A stretch of 64,000 nucleotides of DNA from Pseudolysinimonas yzui (lineage in GTDB: Bacteria > Actinomycetota > Actinomycetes > Actinomycetales > Microbacteriaceae): positions 287,066 to 351,065 of the forward strand of contig NZ_BNAI01000003.1 in NCBI RefSeq assembly GCF_014653215.1, written 5' to 3'. The notes beneath the pieces were generated by a model. That model did no database searches and had not been told where the DNA came from. It saw nothing but the letters and a program-made list of their open reading frames with translations. The position numbers and the translations under genes are program-made. Positions 16,844-24,898 of the stretch are shown here, piece by piece. Numbering within the stretch: position 1 is the first letter of the stretch; every line of letters starts with the position of its first letter.

Positions 16844-17805
16844 CGAGCAACCTCGCGTTCCGCGTCGACCACCAGCGTCTCCCCCGCCCAGCTCAGGGGC
16901 AGCGGGTCGGACAACCTGCCGACGAACTCGCCGTCGCTGCCGATGTTCTCGAAGGCCAGCAGCATCCACTGCCCCGCCCGATCGCGGATCGCCCGGCCGC
17001 TGTAGTGCCGCTCGTCGAGCAGTCGGGTCGCCTCCCCGACCGGATAGCCGGCCGGGCCGGGCGCATCCGCGACCCAGATGCCCCCGCGTTCCCCTCTCGC
17101 GGCGCGCTCCCCCGCGAGGTGCGGGGTGTCACACGAGAACAGCAGCAGGGCGCGGCCGTCGATCTCGAGGTGCTGTGGAACCTCGAGGTGCATGAAACCC
17201 GCCCCCGGCGCGCTCGCCGGCGCGCGCACCGTCCAGGTCATCAGGTCGGCGGAGGTCGCGAGGCCGATGACGCCGCGGTCGACGAGATCGCCGTCGGCGC
17301 TGCGCGCGGTGACGAGCATCCGCCACTCGTCGCCCACCCGGAACACCCACGGATCACGCCACGCCTCCTCGCGCCAGGTGCCCGCGTCGAGGGTCTCGTA
17401 CCACCGGGGGTCGGCGACGACGATCGGCCCGGGCGCCTTGACCCAGGTGTGCAGGTCGCGCGAGGTCGCGACGCCGATCGTCTCGATGTTGGCGACGGAG
17501 TCGGCGGCGAGGAATCGCGAGCCGGTGTAGAACATCCGCCACACCCCGTCGTCGCCGCGCACCACCGAGCCCGTCCAGGTCGCCGAGCCGTCGAACCCGT
17601 AGGCGTCGCCGGGTCCGAGCACGGGGCCGTGGTCCTGCCAGGTGCACAGGTCGTCCGAGCTCGCGTGCCCGATGCGGGCGTGCCGGTGCCGCAGGTCGGG
17701 GTCGCCGAGTGACCGTGAGGCGTAGAGGTAGTAGAGGTGGAACCGCTCGCCGTCGTCGGCCAGCCAGAAGTCCCAGACCCAGTGGTCGGCGTGGACGAAG
17801 CTCAT
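16840..17805 (-). CDS. Five-bladed beta-propeller glycosidase (GH32/43/68 type)
   Basis: 321 aa. The three-acid signature of furanosidase propellers is visible: nucleophile/base Asp12 in HWVWDFW, the transition-state stabiliser in WRDPWVF (Arg150-Asp151-Pro152) and acid Glu208 in HLEVPQ. This pattern is shared by fructosidases (GH32/GH68) and arabinanases/xylosidases (GH43); I cannot choose between them. No signal peptide, so it acts on imported oligosaccharide. It follows the two permease genes by 50 nt and overlaps the hydrolase downstream. Confidence 0.8.
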   Translation of the reverse strand: MSFVHADHWVWDFWLADDGERFHLYYLYASRSLGDPDLRHRHARIGHASSDDLCTWQDHGPVLGPGDAYGFDGSATWTGSVVRGDDGVWRMFYTGSRFLAADSVANIETIGVATSRDLHTWVKAPGPIVVADPRWYETLDAGTWREEAWRDPWVFRVGDEWRMLVTARSADGDLVDRGVIGLATSADLMTWTVRAPASAPGAGFMHLEVPQHLEIDGRALLLFSCDTPHLAGERAARGERGGIWVADAPGPAGYPVGEATRLLDERHYSGRAIRDRAGQWMLLAFENIGSDGEFVGRLSDPLPLSWAGETLVVDAEREVAR

Positions 17806-17855
17806 GGTCGGTGTCTCGTTTCGTGGTTCGTTCGGCGCGAGCGCCGGCGTCGGCG

Positions 17856-18680
17856 TCAGCCCTTGACGGCGCCCTGCAAGAGGGCCTTGATGAACTGGCG
17901 CTGGAAGATCAGGAACACCACGATCGCCGGGGTGATGATGATGAGCGCGCCGGCGTTGAGGAGCGGGATGCTCGCGTAGTACTGCCCCTGGAAGAAGGTC
18001 AGCGCGCCGGCGACCGTGCGGTCGAGCGGATCCTGGATGAGGGCGACCGGCAGGATGAACTGGTTCCAGGTCCACAGGAACAGCAGGATCGCGAGCGCCG
18101 CGAGGGCGGGGCCGGCGAGCGGGATCTGGATGCGACGGAACTCCTGCCACACCGTCGCGCCATCCACCCGCGCCGCCTCGGAGAGTTCGGTCGGCACCCC
18201 GACGAAGTGCGCCCGCATCCAGGCGACGCTGAACGGCATGAACAGGCCGATGAGGGTGAGCCCGACGGCCCACGGGGTGTTCAGAAGGCCGAGCGACTTC
18301 ATGTGGTAGTAGATCGGGATGATGAGCGACTCGAACGGGATCGTGAGGCCCGCGACGAACAACAGCAGCAGGAAGCGGCTGCCGCGGATGCGCAGGTTGC
18401 CGAGCGCGTAGCCCGCCATGGTCGCGATGAGCAGGCTCGCCGGTACGACGATGAGTACGATCACGAGGCTCGAGCGCATGAGCTGCCAGACGTGCCCCGC
18501 CTCGAACGCCGTCACGAAGTTCTGCCACTGCGGGTCGCTCGGCCAGACCAGGCCGGTGGGGTTGCGGTCGGCCGGCTGGAGGGCGGCCGAGAGCATGCTG
18601 ACCAGCGGCAGCACGGTCACGAGGAGCACGACGATGAGCACGATCCGGCCGACGACCGCCTCGGTGCGATTGCCGATCAC
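17856..18680 (-). CDS. MalG-type sugar ABC permease
   Basis: 274 aa, about six membrane spans. The cytoplasmic EAA-type loop ELSEAARVDGATVWQEFRRI (about residues 166-185) contacts the shared ATPase. It pairs with the MalF-type permease upstream; no ATPase is encoded in this operon, so a genome-wide MsiK-like ATPase probably energises it. GTG at 18680 overlaps the upstream stop as GTGA, which fixes the start. Confidence 0.88.
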   Translation of the reverse strand: MIGNRTEAVVGRIVLIVVLLVTVLPLVSMLSAALQPADRNPTGLVWPSDPQWQNFVTAFEAGHVWQLMRSSLVIVLIVVPASLLIATMAGYALGNLRIRGSRFLLLLFVAGLTIPFESLIIPIYYHMKSLGLLNTPWAVGLTLIGLFMPFSVAWMRAHFVGVPTELSEAARVDGATVWQEFRRIQIPLAGPALAALAILLFLWTWNQFILPVALIQDPLDRTVAGALTFFQGQYYASIPLLNAGALIIITPAIVVFLIFQRQFIKALLQGAVKG

Positions 18681-19657
18681 GAGCTCTCCTTCGACAGGCG
18701 CTGGATCGGGATGACGACGATCAGCACGAGTGCCATGAGCACGATGCCGAACGCCGAGGCGAGCCCGACGTCGCTCTGGGTGAATCCGATGCGGAAGATC
18801 GACAGCCCGGGAACCAGGGTCGCCCGACCCGGTCCGCCCTGGGTCGAGGTGTAGATGATGTCGAAGCTGCTGAGCGCGGCGATCACGGTGATGGTGATGA
18901 GCACCGCGATCTGCTGACGCAGCCCCGGGATCGTGATGGTGATGAACTCCCGGAACCAGCCGGCCCCGTCGAGTCGCACCGCCTCGTAGAGCGAGGCGTC
19001 GATCTTGCTGATGCCGGTGAGCAGCAGCACGGTGCACAGGCCGGTCAGCACCCACGATCCGATGAGCCCCACCGCGGGGAGGGCGGTGCCGTAGTCGGCG
19101 AGCCACGGCCGGGTGATGCCGCCGAGACCGACGGCGGAGAGGATCTGATTGACCGTTCCGGTCTGCGCGTACATCCACGACCAGGCGATGCCGGCGGCAG
19201 CGAGCGGGATGATCTGCGGCAGGAAGAGGATCGTCTGCGAGACCGTCGAGAAGACGCCCGCCCGGATGTTGCGGATGAGCGTCGCGAGCACCAGGCCGGT
19301 GCCGACCGGGATGACCGTGAAGAAGATCACCAGCACGAAGGCGTTGCGGATGGCGGACAGCATCTCGCGGTCGGTGAACACCCGCAGGTAGTTGTCGACG
19401 CCGACCCAGGTCGAGGCGCCGACCCCGTTCCAGTCGTAGAACGAGTACTGCACGCCCTGGATGAACGGGACGAGCACGAAGAAGCCGTAGGCGGCGAGGG
19501 CCGGTGCGATCATCAGCACGCCGGCGAGGGGTCCCCGCCGGGTCGCCTTGCGAGCGACCCGGCGAGGGGCAACCGCGGACGTCGCCGGAGGTGAGTCCGC
19601 ATCGCCGCCCGAGTGGGACACCGCCCCGATGGCGCCGCCGCGGTTGCCGGCAGACAT
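18677..19657 (-). CDS. MalF-type sugar ABC permease
   Basis: 326 aa. A Ser/Arg-rich cytoplasmic N terminus precedes about six membrane segments starting at GPLAGVLMIAPALAAYGFFV. The EAA loop reads SLYEAVRLDGAGWFREFITI. It forms the importer channel with the MalG-type partner. Its ATG shares one base with the binding-protein stop (TGATG), so the operon is translationally coupled. Confidence 0.88.
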   Translation of the reverse strand: MSAGNRGGAIGAVSHSGGDADSPPATSAVAPRRVARKATRRGPLAGVLMIAPALAAYGFFVLVPFIQGVQYSFYDWNGVGASTWVGVDNYLRVFTDREMLSAIRNAFVLVIFFTVIPVGTGLVLATLIRNIRAGVFSTVSQTILFLPQIIPLAAAGIAWSWMYAQTGTVNQILSAVGLGGITRPWLADYGTALPAVGLIGSWVLTGLCTVLLLTGISKIDASLYEAVRLDGAGWFREFITITIPGLRQQIAVLITITVIAALSSFDIIYTSTQGGPGRATLVPGLSIFRIGFTQSDVGLASAFGIVLMALVLIVVIPIQRLSKESS

Positions 19658-21006
19658 CAGCCGCCGATCTCTTGCTCGTAGAACGCCTGGACGCGCTCGA
19701 CGAACTCCTGTCCGGTGATCTGACCGGTCACGAGCAACTGGGATTCGGGGATGATCGAGCCGGCGTAGATGCCGGCCGTGGTGTTGGCCATGAAGTCGAC
19801 CTGACCGTTCTCGGCACCGATCGTGGCGCTCATCTCCAGCGCCTTCTCGATGAGCGAACCGGGCTCGACGTCGGGCAGCGGCAGCGACGGGTCGCCACCG
19901 GGCGAAGCGCCGGTCACGTCGACGATGATCTGCCGGGCGACCGGATCGGTGTGGATCCAGTTGAGGAAGTACACGATCTCGTTGAGGTTGTCCGAGCCCG
20001 CGGCGACGGAGAACGAGTTCGCGGCCCCCATCGCGACGTGATCGCCGCCTTCCTCGACCGGCGGCACGAGGAAGAAGGTCACGTCGTCACCGAGCGCCTC
20101 CTGGTACCCGGCTGCCGCCCAGTTGCCGTTGAAGGTGAACAGGCCTTCGCCCTCCGAGAAGCGGGTCACAAAGGTGAAGTAGTCGATCGCGTTGATGTCC
20201 GACGGGAAGTAGCCGGCATCCGCCCACTCCCGCACCAGCTCCGCGCCTTCGACGGTGCCGGGCTGGTCGTAGCTGGCGCCCGGCTCGTTGAACATCCACG
20301 ACATGAACTCGTCCTTGTCGACGAACTGGTTCATCGCGGCCTGCACCACGAAGTTCACGACGCCGTCGGAGTCACCCGCCATGATCGGCAGCACCCCGGC
20401 ATCCTTCGCGATCTGCATCTGCTCTTCGAACTCCGCCATGGTCTCCGGCGGGGCGTCGATTCCCAGCTCGTCGGCGAGGGCCAGGTTCATGAAGATGCCG
20501 GTCACCGAGTAGCCCAGACCGAGCTGGTAGAGCGATCCGGAACCGCGCACGCCGTCATCCGTCATGCGCAACGGTGCGAGCTGCGACGCCGGCCAGGCGT
20601 CCCAGCCGTAGGCGTCGAAGTACGGGTCGAGGTTGGCGAGCAGGCCGTCCTTGACCGTGTCGCCGATGGTGGGGAGACGGATGAGGTCGGGCGGGTTGTC
20701 ACTGGCCAGCAGGCGCGGCGCGTTCGCGGTGAGGTTCTGGAACGTGTCGCGGGTGATCTCGAAGGTGACGTTCGGGTGCTGCTCGGTGAACGCCGCCGCG
20801 AGCTCGTCGGTGACCGGGAAGCCGGTCTCGTCGGCGATGGTCAGGACGACCTCTTCGTCGGTGAGCTCGGTGCTCACGTCGACGCTTTCGGTCGGTCCCG
20901 CGGTGCCGCCGGGGGCGCAGCCCGCGAGGGTGAGGCCGGCGACCGCGATGAGTGCTGCGGCGGCGACCGGCGAGCGCCCGAAGCGGGCACGTCGGAGTGT
21001 TGCCAT
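19657..21006 (-). CDS. Extracellular sugar-binding lipoprotein (family 1 solute-binding protein)
   Basis: 449 aa. The lipoprotein signal peptide ends in LTLAGC (Cys30), followed by a flexible Gly/Thr/Glu stretch. The mature part has the long family 1 (MalE-type) layout, with INAIDYFTFVTRFSEGEG and WAAAGYQEALGDD in the middle region. AAAGGAG about 8 nt upstream supports the ATG at 21006. First gene of an operon running to 15668 that also encodes two permeases, a propeller glycosidase and a serine hydrolase. A divergent LacI-type gene and two matching operators flank its promoter. Confidence 0.9.
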   Translation of the reverse strand: MATLRRARFGRSPVAAAALIAVAGLTLAGCAPGGTAGPTESVDVSTELTDEEVVLTIADETGFPVTDELAAAFTEQHPNVTFEITRDTFQNLTANAPRLLASDNPPDLIRLPTIGDTVKDGLLANLDPYFDAYGWDAWPASQLAPLRMTDDGVRGSGSLYQLGLGYSVTGIFMNLALADELGIDAPPETMAEFEEQMQIAKDAGVLPIMAGDSDGVVNFVVQAAMNQFVDKDEFMSWMFNEPGASYDQPGTVEGAELVREWADAGYFPSDINAIDYFTFVTRFSEGEGLFTFNGNWAAAGYQEALGDDVTFFLVPPVEEGGDHVAMGAANSFSVAAGSDNLNEIVYFLNWIHTDPVARQIIVDVTGASPGGDPSLPLPDVEPGSLIEKALEMSATIGAENGQVDFMANTTAGIYAGSIIPESQLLVTGQITGQEFVERVQAFYEQEIGG

Positions 21007-21040
21007 GTCTGACTCCTTTGTCGTTCGTGTCGGTACAGGG

Positions 21041-21060
21041 GTGCTAAATGGTTTCAGCAC
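21041..21060. promoter_or_regulatory. LacI-type operator 1 (at the transcription start)
   Basis: GTGCTAAATGGTTTCAGCAC is a 20-bp imperfect palindrome (14 of 20 positions symmetric). Its 16-bp core has the same length as operator 2 and shares GCT.AAT.G..T.AGC with it. It covers the predicted transcription start of the sugar operon. Confidence 0.6.
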
Positions 21061-21064
21061 CCTC

Positions 21065-21094
21065 ATCATTCGCCGTCGCGGTCGATTCTGTCAA
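21065..21094 (-). promoter_or_regulatory. Promoter of the sugar-uptake operon
   Basis: On the minus strand a perfect TTGACA (21094-21089) is followed after 18 bp by AATGAT (21070-21065), which matches TATAAT at four of six positions. It is bracketed by the two LacI-type operators, so repressor would cover both ends of the promoter. Confidence 0.6.
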
Positions 21095-21111
21095 GCTGAA
21101 TCGAATTAGCT
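21094..21111. promoter_or_regulatory. LacI-type operator 2 (upstream edge of the -35)
   Basis: AGCTGAATCGAATTAGCT is an imperfect palindrome with the central CG typical of LacI/GalR operators. Its centre is 52 bp from that of operator 1, close to five helical turns, so both face the same side of the helix. It touches the first base of the -35. Confidence 0.6.
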
Positions 21112-21166
21112 GCCAAGCTCTCACTGGTTCAATGATCCGTGACGACGGAGCTGGCGGGAGGGTGAG

Positions 21167-22192
21167 ATGGCACAGAAGCGGGTGACGCTGGCGGATGTCG
21201 CGCGCCGAGCCGGCCTGTCGACGTCTGCCGCCTCGATGATCCTCAACGGCCGGCCCGACACCCGCCTCTCCCAGGACGCCCACGACCGGGTCAACGCGGC
21301 GGCCGCCGAACTCGGCTACCGGCCCAACATCGCCGCGCGCGGGCTGCGCACCGACAAGACGCACACCATCGGCTTCGTCTCCGACCTCGTCGCGAGCACC
21401 CGATTCGCGAGCGGGCTGATCAAGGGCGCCCTCGAGGCGGCCGAGAAGGCCGAGCACGTGGTGCTCGTCGCCGAGACCGGCGGCGAGCCCCGGCGTGAAG
21501 AGGAGGCGATCGCCGCGCTGCTGGACCGCCAGGTCGACGGGATCATCTTCGCGACGATGCGGGCGAGGGAGCTCTTCGTGCCGGAGCTTCCGAGCGCGAC
21601 GACGGCCGTCATGCTCAACGCGACGAACCCCCGGTACACCGACTCGGTGCTCCCCGACGAGCTGGTCGGCGGCCGGGCCGCCGTCGAACTGCTGCTCGCG
21701 GCCGGCCATCGTGACGGCATCGCCCTGATCGGCCAGAGCGATGCCGCCGAACGCGACGTCTTCCGGTCGGAGACCGTGTCGCGACGGGTCGCCGGCATCC
21801 GCGAGACCCTGCGCGAGAACGACCTGCGGTTCGTCGCCGAAGAGTCGATCTGGCTCTGGGAGCCCGAGAACGGCTACGAGGCCACCCTGCGGCTCCTGAC
21901 CGCGGACCCCGGCATCCGGGCACTCATCTGCATGAACGACCGCCTGGCCTTCGGCGCCTACCAGGCGGCCGCCGAACTCGGTCGCCGCATTCCGGCCGAC
22001 CTCTCGATCGTGTCGTTCGACAACGACGAGATCGCCGCCTACCTGCGCCCCGGGCTCACCACCGTCGCACTCCCCCATGAGGAGATGGGGCGCCGGGCCG
22101 TCGAGATCCTGCTCACCGGCGAGCCCTCCGGTCAGACGCTGGTGCCGATGCCGGTCATCGTGCGGGACTCGATCGCTCCGCCCGGGGAGTAG
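21167..22192 (+). CDS. LacI-family transcriptional regulator
   Basis: 341 aa. The helix-turn-helix VTLADVARRAGLSTSAASMI (residues 6-25) is followed by the hinge region and a periplasmic-binding-protein-like effector domain (ALICMNDRLAFGAYQAAAELG). GGGAGGGTGAG just upstream supports the ATG at 21167. Divergent from the sugar operon, with two LacI-type operators in the 160-bp gap, so it almost certainly represses that operon and is released by the imported sugar. The effector is not identifiable. Confidence 0.92.
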   Translation: MAQKRVTLADVARRAGLSTSAASMILNGRPDTRLSQDAHDRVNAAAAELGYRPNIAARGLRTDKTHTIGFVSDLVASTRFASGLIKGALEAAEKAEHVVLVAETGGEPRREEEAIAALLDRQVDGIIFATMRARELFVPELPSATTAVMLNATNPRYTDSVLPDELVGGRAAVELLLAAGHRDGIALIGQSDAAERDVFRSETVSRRVAGIRETLRENDLRFVAEESIWLWEPENGYEATLRLLTADPGIRALICMNDRLAFGAYQAAAELGRRIPADLSIVSFDNDEIAAYLRPGLTTVALPHEEMGRRAVEILLTGEPSGQTLVPMPVIVRDSIAPPGE

Positions 22193-22254
22193 CCCGCCGG
22201 AACGGTGATCGGAATCGCTTCGACGCCCCCCGCCGTGAGGTGGGACATGTGATG

Positions 22255-22260
22255 TATGCT
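22255..22260 (+). promoter_or_regulatory. Candidate -10 (TATGCT) of the enolase-superfamily gene
   Basis: TATGCT at 22255-22260 in the 111-nt gap after the LacI-family gene would start a transcript about 37 nt before the ATG at 22304. No matching -35 seen. Confidence 0.35.
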
Positions 22261-22303
22261 GTTTGCGGCTGCGATCGGCGCGCCGAGGACCGTCGAAGGT
22301 GAC

Positions 22304-23464
22304 ATGAAGATCACGGGGTACCGCATCCTGCGTTCCTTCCACGACTGGGGGCGCCCGGTCGGCGACGTCAACGGCTACATCGAGTCGGGCCTCACCCCGG
22401 TGCCGGTCGTCCTGGTCGACACCGACGACGGCCTCACCGGGGTCGGCATGGGTTCCGATCACGACATCGACCGCATCTTCCCCGCGATCGAAGGCGAAGA
22501 CCCGCGATCGGTCAGCGCGCTCTACGACCGGATGCTCGCGCAGGTCTTCAAGGCTGGTCACTCGGGTGCGACCTTCGGAGGCATCGGCACGCTCGACATG
22601 GCTCTGTGGGATCTCAAGGCCAAGGCGGCGGGCGAACCCCTGTGGCGGCTGCTGGGCGGGCGCGACCGGTTCGTCGCCGGCTACGCCTCGGGTCTCGACA
22701 TCGCCCTCGACGACGACCGGCTCGCGGCCTGGTACGCCACGATGGCCGCACGCGGCTTCACGAGCGGCAAGCTCAAGGGCGGCCGCGACATCCCCGCCGA
22801 CATCCGCCGGCTCGGCATCATCGCCGACGCCCTCCGCGTCAACACCCCGAACCCGGCGCTCATGCTCGACGCCAACGAGTCGTGGAACCTCAAGCAGGCG
22901 GTTCGGCACGTGAGCGCGGTCGAGGCGGTGCACGACCTCACCTGGATCGAGGAGCCGCTGCGCCGCTGGGACGCCGGCGGCCATGCCCGGCTCACACGAT
23001 CGATCCGGGCGGCCGTGGCCACCGGCGAGAACCTGACCGGGCTCGAGCAGTACGGTCCCCTCTTCGACGCCGGTGCCGTCGACGTGGTACAGGCCGGCAG
23101 CGTCTGGGGGATCACGCACTTCCTGCGCGTCGCCTACGCCGCGCACAGTCGCGACCTGCCGATGAGCCCCGTCGGACTCACCGGCAACAACGCGGTGGCG
23201 CACGCGGCCGCCGCCATCCCCAACCACCTCTCGGCCGAGGTGCAAGACCTCGGCGCACCGTTCGGCATCACGGTCGATCAGGAGTTCGCCGACGGCGGCA
23301 TCGTGCTCGGCGACACCCCGGGGGCGGGGGTGTCGATCGACGAGGCGGCGATCCAGAAGCGCACCGCCGCCGCCGACTGGCTCGTCACCGAAGGTCCGCA
23401 CGTACGGCCGAAACGGGCGGGGCTGCAACTGGTGGCCGACCCTCCGCCCGCCCTTCTGGGCTGA
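22304..23464 (+). CDS. Mandelate racemase / muconate lactonizing enzyme family protein (enolase superfamily)
   Basis: 386 aa. The KxK catalytic pair lies in SGKLKGG (Lys156, Lys158). Metal ligands are Asp189 in LMLDANESW, Glu216 in WIEEPL and Glu242 in ATGENL. Sugar-acid dehydratases, epimerases and racemases share this layout. In a sugar locus next to a FadR-type regulator, dehydration of an aldonate to a 2-keto-3-deoxy acid is the likeliest reaction. Start ATG 22304 follows GAAGGTGAC; an ATG 48 nt upstream adds 16 residues without family character. Confidence 0.85.
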   Translation: MKITGYRILRSFHDWGRPVGDVNGYIESGLTPVPVVLVDTDDGLTGVGMGSDHDIDRIFPAIEGEDPRSVSALYDRMLAQVFKAGHSGATFGGIGTLDMALWDLKAKAAGEPLWRLLGGRDRFVAGYASGLDIALDDDRLAAWYATMAARGFTSGKLKGGRDIPADIRRLGIIADALRVNTPNPALMLDANESWNLKQAVRHVSAVEAVHDLTWIEEPLRRWDAGGHARLTRSIRAAVATGENLTGLEQYGPLFDAGAVDVVQAGSVWGITHFLRVAYAAHSRDLPMSPVGLTGNNAVAHAAAAIPNHLSAEVQDLGAPFGITVDQEFADGGIVLGDTPGAGVSIDEAAIQKRTAAADWLVTEGPHVRPKRAGLQLVADPPPALLG

Positions 23465-23478
23465 CCGATCGCGCGCCC

Positions 23479-23484
23479 TACACT
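23479..23484 (+). promoter_or_regulatory. Leaderless promoter -10 (TACACT)
   Basis: TACACT (23479-23484) lies exactly 7 nt before the ATG at 23492, so transcription would start at or next to the start codon. No Shine-Dalgarno sequence precedes that ATG. Confidence 0.55.
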
Positions 23485-23491
23485 GAATCGC

Positions 23492-24262
23492 ATGACCGAA
23501 GCGGCCGGCGCGGGCGACGGGCGACGCCCCGTGCTCGTCGCGTCTGCCGGTCGCGTCCCGCCCGCCCGGCTGGGCGTCGCGGTCGTCGCCGACCTCGTCG
23601 CCGCGATCATCACCGGCGTTCTCGAGCCCGGCGAGGTGTTGCCGCCCGAAGGCGAACTCAGCCAGCAATTCGGCGTCTCGCGCACCGTCATCCGGGAGTC
23701 CGTCAAGCGGATCGAAGAGAAGGGTCTGGTTGTGGTGGCGCAGGGGCGCGGCACGACCGTCAACCCCCCGAGCATGTGGAACGTGCTCGACCCCGTCGTG
23801 CTGTCGGCGATGGTCGATCACGACGACTCGCTCGGCGTGCTCGATGAGCTCTCGATCGTGCGCGGCAGCCTCGAGGCCTCGATGGCTCGGGCCGCCGCCG
23901 CGAGCCAGACCCCGGAACGAACCGCCGCACTGCAGGCCGCGTTCGACGACACGCGCCACCGCATCGACGACTTCGAGGCGTACAACCAGGCCGACGCCGA
24001 CTTCCACTACCTGATCATGGAGCAGTCGGGAAACCGTCTCGCCGCCAACATCACCCGCATCCTGTTCGCCCGCGCGCGGGAGAGCGCCCGCTTCATCGGC
24101 ACCCCGGGACCGGAAGCGTTGCGCGTCACCCTCGACGAACACCAGGCGATCCTCGAAGCGATCACGCGCGGCGACGGTGAGGCCGCCGCTCAGGCGATGC
24201 GCGACCACATCGCGAAAGCCTGGGCTCGCCGCCGGCCGACGAATCCCCGCACCGGCGCCTGA
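23492..24262 (+). CDS. GntR-family regulator, FadR/FCD subgroup (sugar-acid type)
   Basis: 256 aa. Winged helix at about residues 27-95 with EVLPPEGELSQQFGVSRTVI and RIEEKGLVVVAQGRG, then an FCD domain with DADFHYLIMEQSGN and a helix DEHQAILEAITRGDGEAA. The layout resembles DgoR/LldR-like repressors of sugar-acid genes and fits control of the dehydratase just upstream. It ends only 6 nt before the 3' end of the convergent tRNA-Gln gene. Confidence 0.87.
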   Translation: MTEAAGAGDGRRPVLVASAGRVPPARLGVAVVADLVAAIITGVLEPGEVLPPEGELSQQFGVSRTVIRESVKRIEEKGLVVVAQGRGTTVNPPSMWNVLDPVVLSAMVDHDDSLGVLDELSIVRGSLEASMARAAAASQTPERTAALQAAFDDTRHRIDDFEAYNQADADFHYLIMEQSGNRLAANITRILFARARESARFIGTPGPEALRVTLDEHQAILEAITRGDGEAAAQAMRDHIAKAWARRRPTNPRTGA

Positions 24263-24268
24263 CCGACT

Positions 24269-24341
24269 GCTCCGCCCCCAGGATTCGAACCTGGACCTAA
24301 CGGCTCCAAAGGCCGTCGTGCTGCCGTTACACCAAGGCGGA
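24269..24341 (-). tRNA. tRNA-Gln (anticodon TTG)
   Basis: 73 nt on the minus strand. The acceptor stem TCCGCCT/GGGCGGA, the anticodon arm ACGGC-CTTTGGA-GCCGT with anticodon TTG, and the T-arm CCAGG-TTCGAAT-CCTGG all pair. Discriminator base is G, as in bacterial tRNA-Gln. The 3' CCA is not encoded. It reads codon CAA and, by wobble, CAG. No attachment-site duplication or integrase was seen beside it. Confidence 0.93.
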
Positions 24342-24404
24342 TCGCGTTCCCGCGGTGCGGGGCGCCGATCTAGCTTGCCAGGCTCGGCGCGCAATACTGG
24401 ACGG

Positions 24405-24896
24405 GTGCCCGCTTCCGACGAGGTCGACCGCATCGTCGACGCGTGGTCGCGCGAACGTCCCGACATCGACTTCACGCCGTTGCAGGTGCTGTCGCGGGTC
24501 GACCGCCTCGCCCGCCACCTCGATCGGTCGCGTCGTTCGGCGTTCACCTCCTCGGGTCTCGAGCCGTGGGAGTTCGACGTGCTCGCGGCGCTGCGCCGCG
24601 CGGGTGACGCCGCCCAGCTGAGCCCGAAGGCGCTCCTGCAGCAGACCCTCGTCTCGAGCGGCACGATGACGAACCGCATCGACCGGCTCGTCGATCGCGG
24701 GCTCGTCGAACGCCACACCGACCCGCACGACGGTCGCGGAGTGCTCGTCGTGATGACCGACGCCGGGCGGCGGCAGGTGGATGCCGCGATCTCGGTGCTC
24801 GTCGCCGAGGAGGCCGAGATGCTCGCGGGCCTGTCGAAGGCCGACCAGGAGCGGCTGAGCGGCCTGTTGCGGAAGCTCAGCCTCGACTTCGACTAG
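24405..24896 (+). CDS. MarR-family regulator
   Basis: 163 aa. The winged-helix core runs FDVLAALRRAGDAAQLSPK, SSGTMTNRIDRLVDRGLVER and the wing HTDPHDGRGVLVVMT with the DxRxxxV-like signature. No Shine-Dalgarno precedes the GTG at 24405; AATACT (24393-24398) lies 6 nt upstream and would give a leaderless transcript. It ends 2 nt before the P450 gene in the same direction, so control of that P450, and perhaps of the nearby beta-lactone-like operon, is plausible. Confidence 0.86.
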   Translation: MPASDEVDRIVDAWSRERPDIDFTPLQVLSRVDRLARHLDRSRRSAFTSSGLEPWEFDVLAALRRAGDAAQLSPKALLQQTLVSSGTMTNRIDRLVDRGLVERHTDPHDGRGVLVVMTDAGRRQVDAAISVLVAEEAEMLAGLSKADQERLSGLLRKLSLDFD

Positions 24897-24898
24897 CC

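Noticed and set aside
24269..24341. tRNA-Gln as an integration site of a mobile element
   Set aside because: No integrase, no direct repeat of the tRNA 3' end and no compositional break was seen on either side.
21044..24718. Minus-strand open frame of about 1220 codons crossing the tRNA
   Set aside because: Antisense shadow of the LacI, dehydratase and FadR-type genes. It passes through a well-formed tRNA gene and has no recognisable domain.
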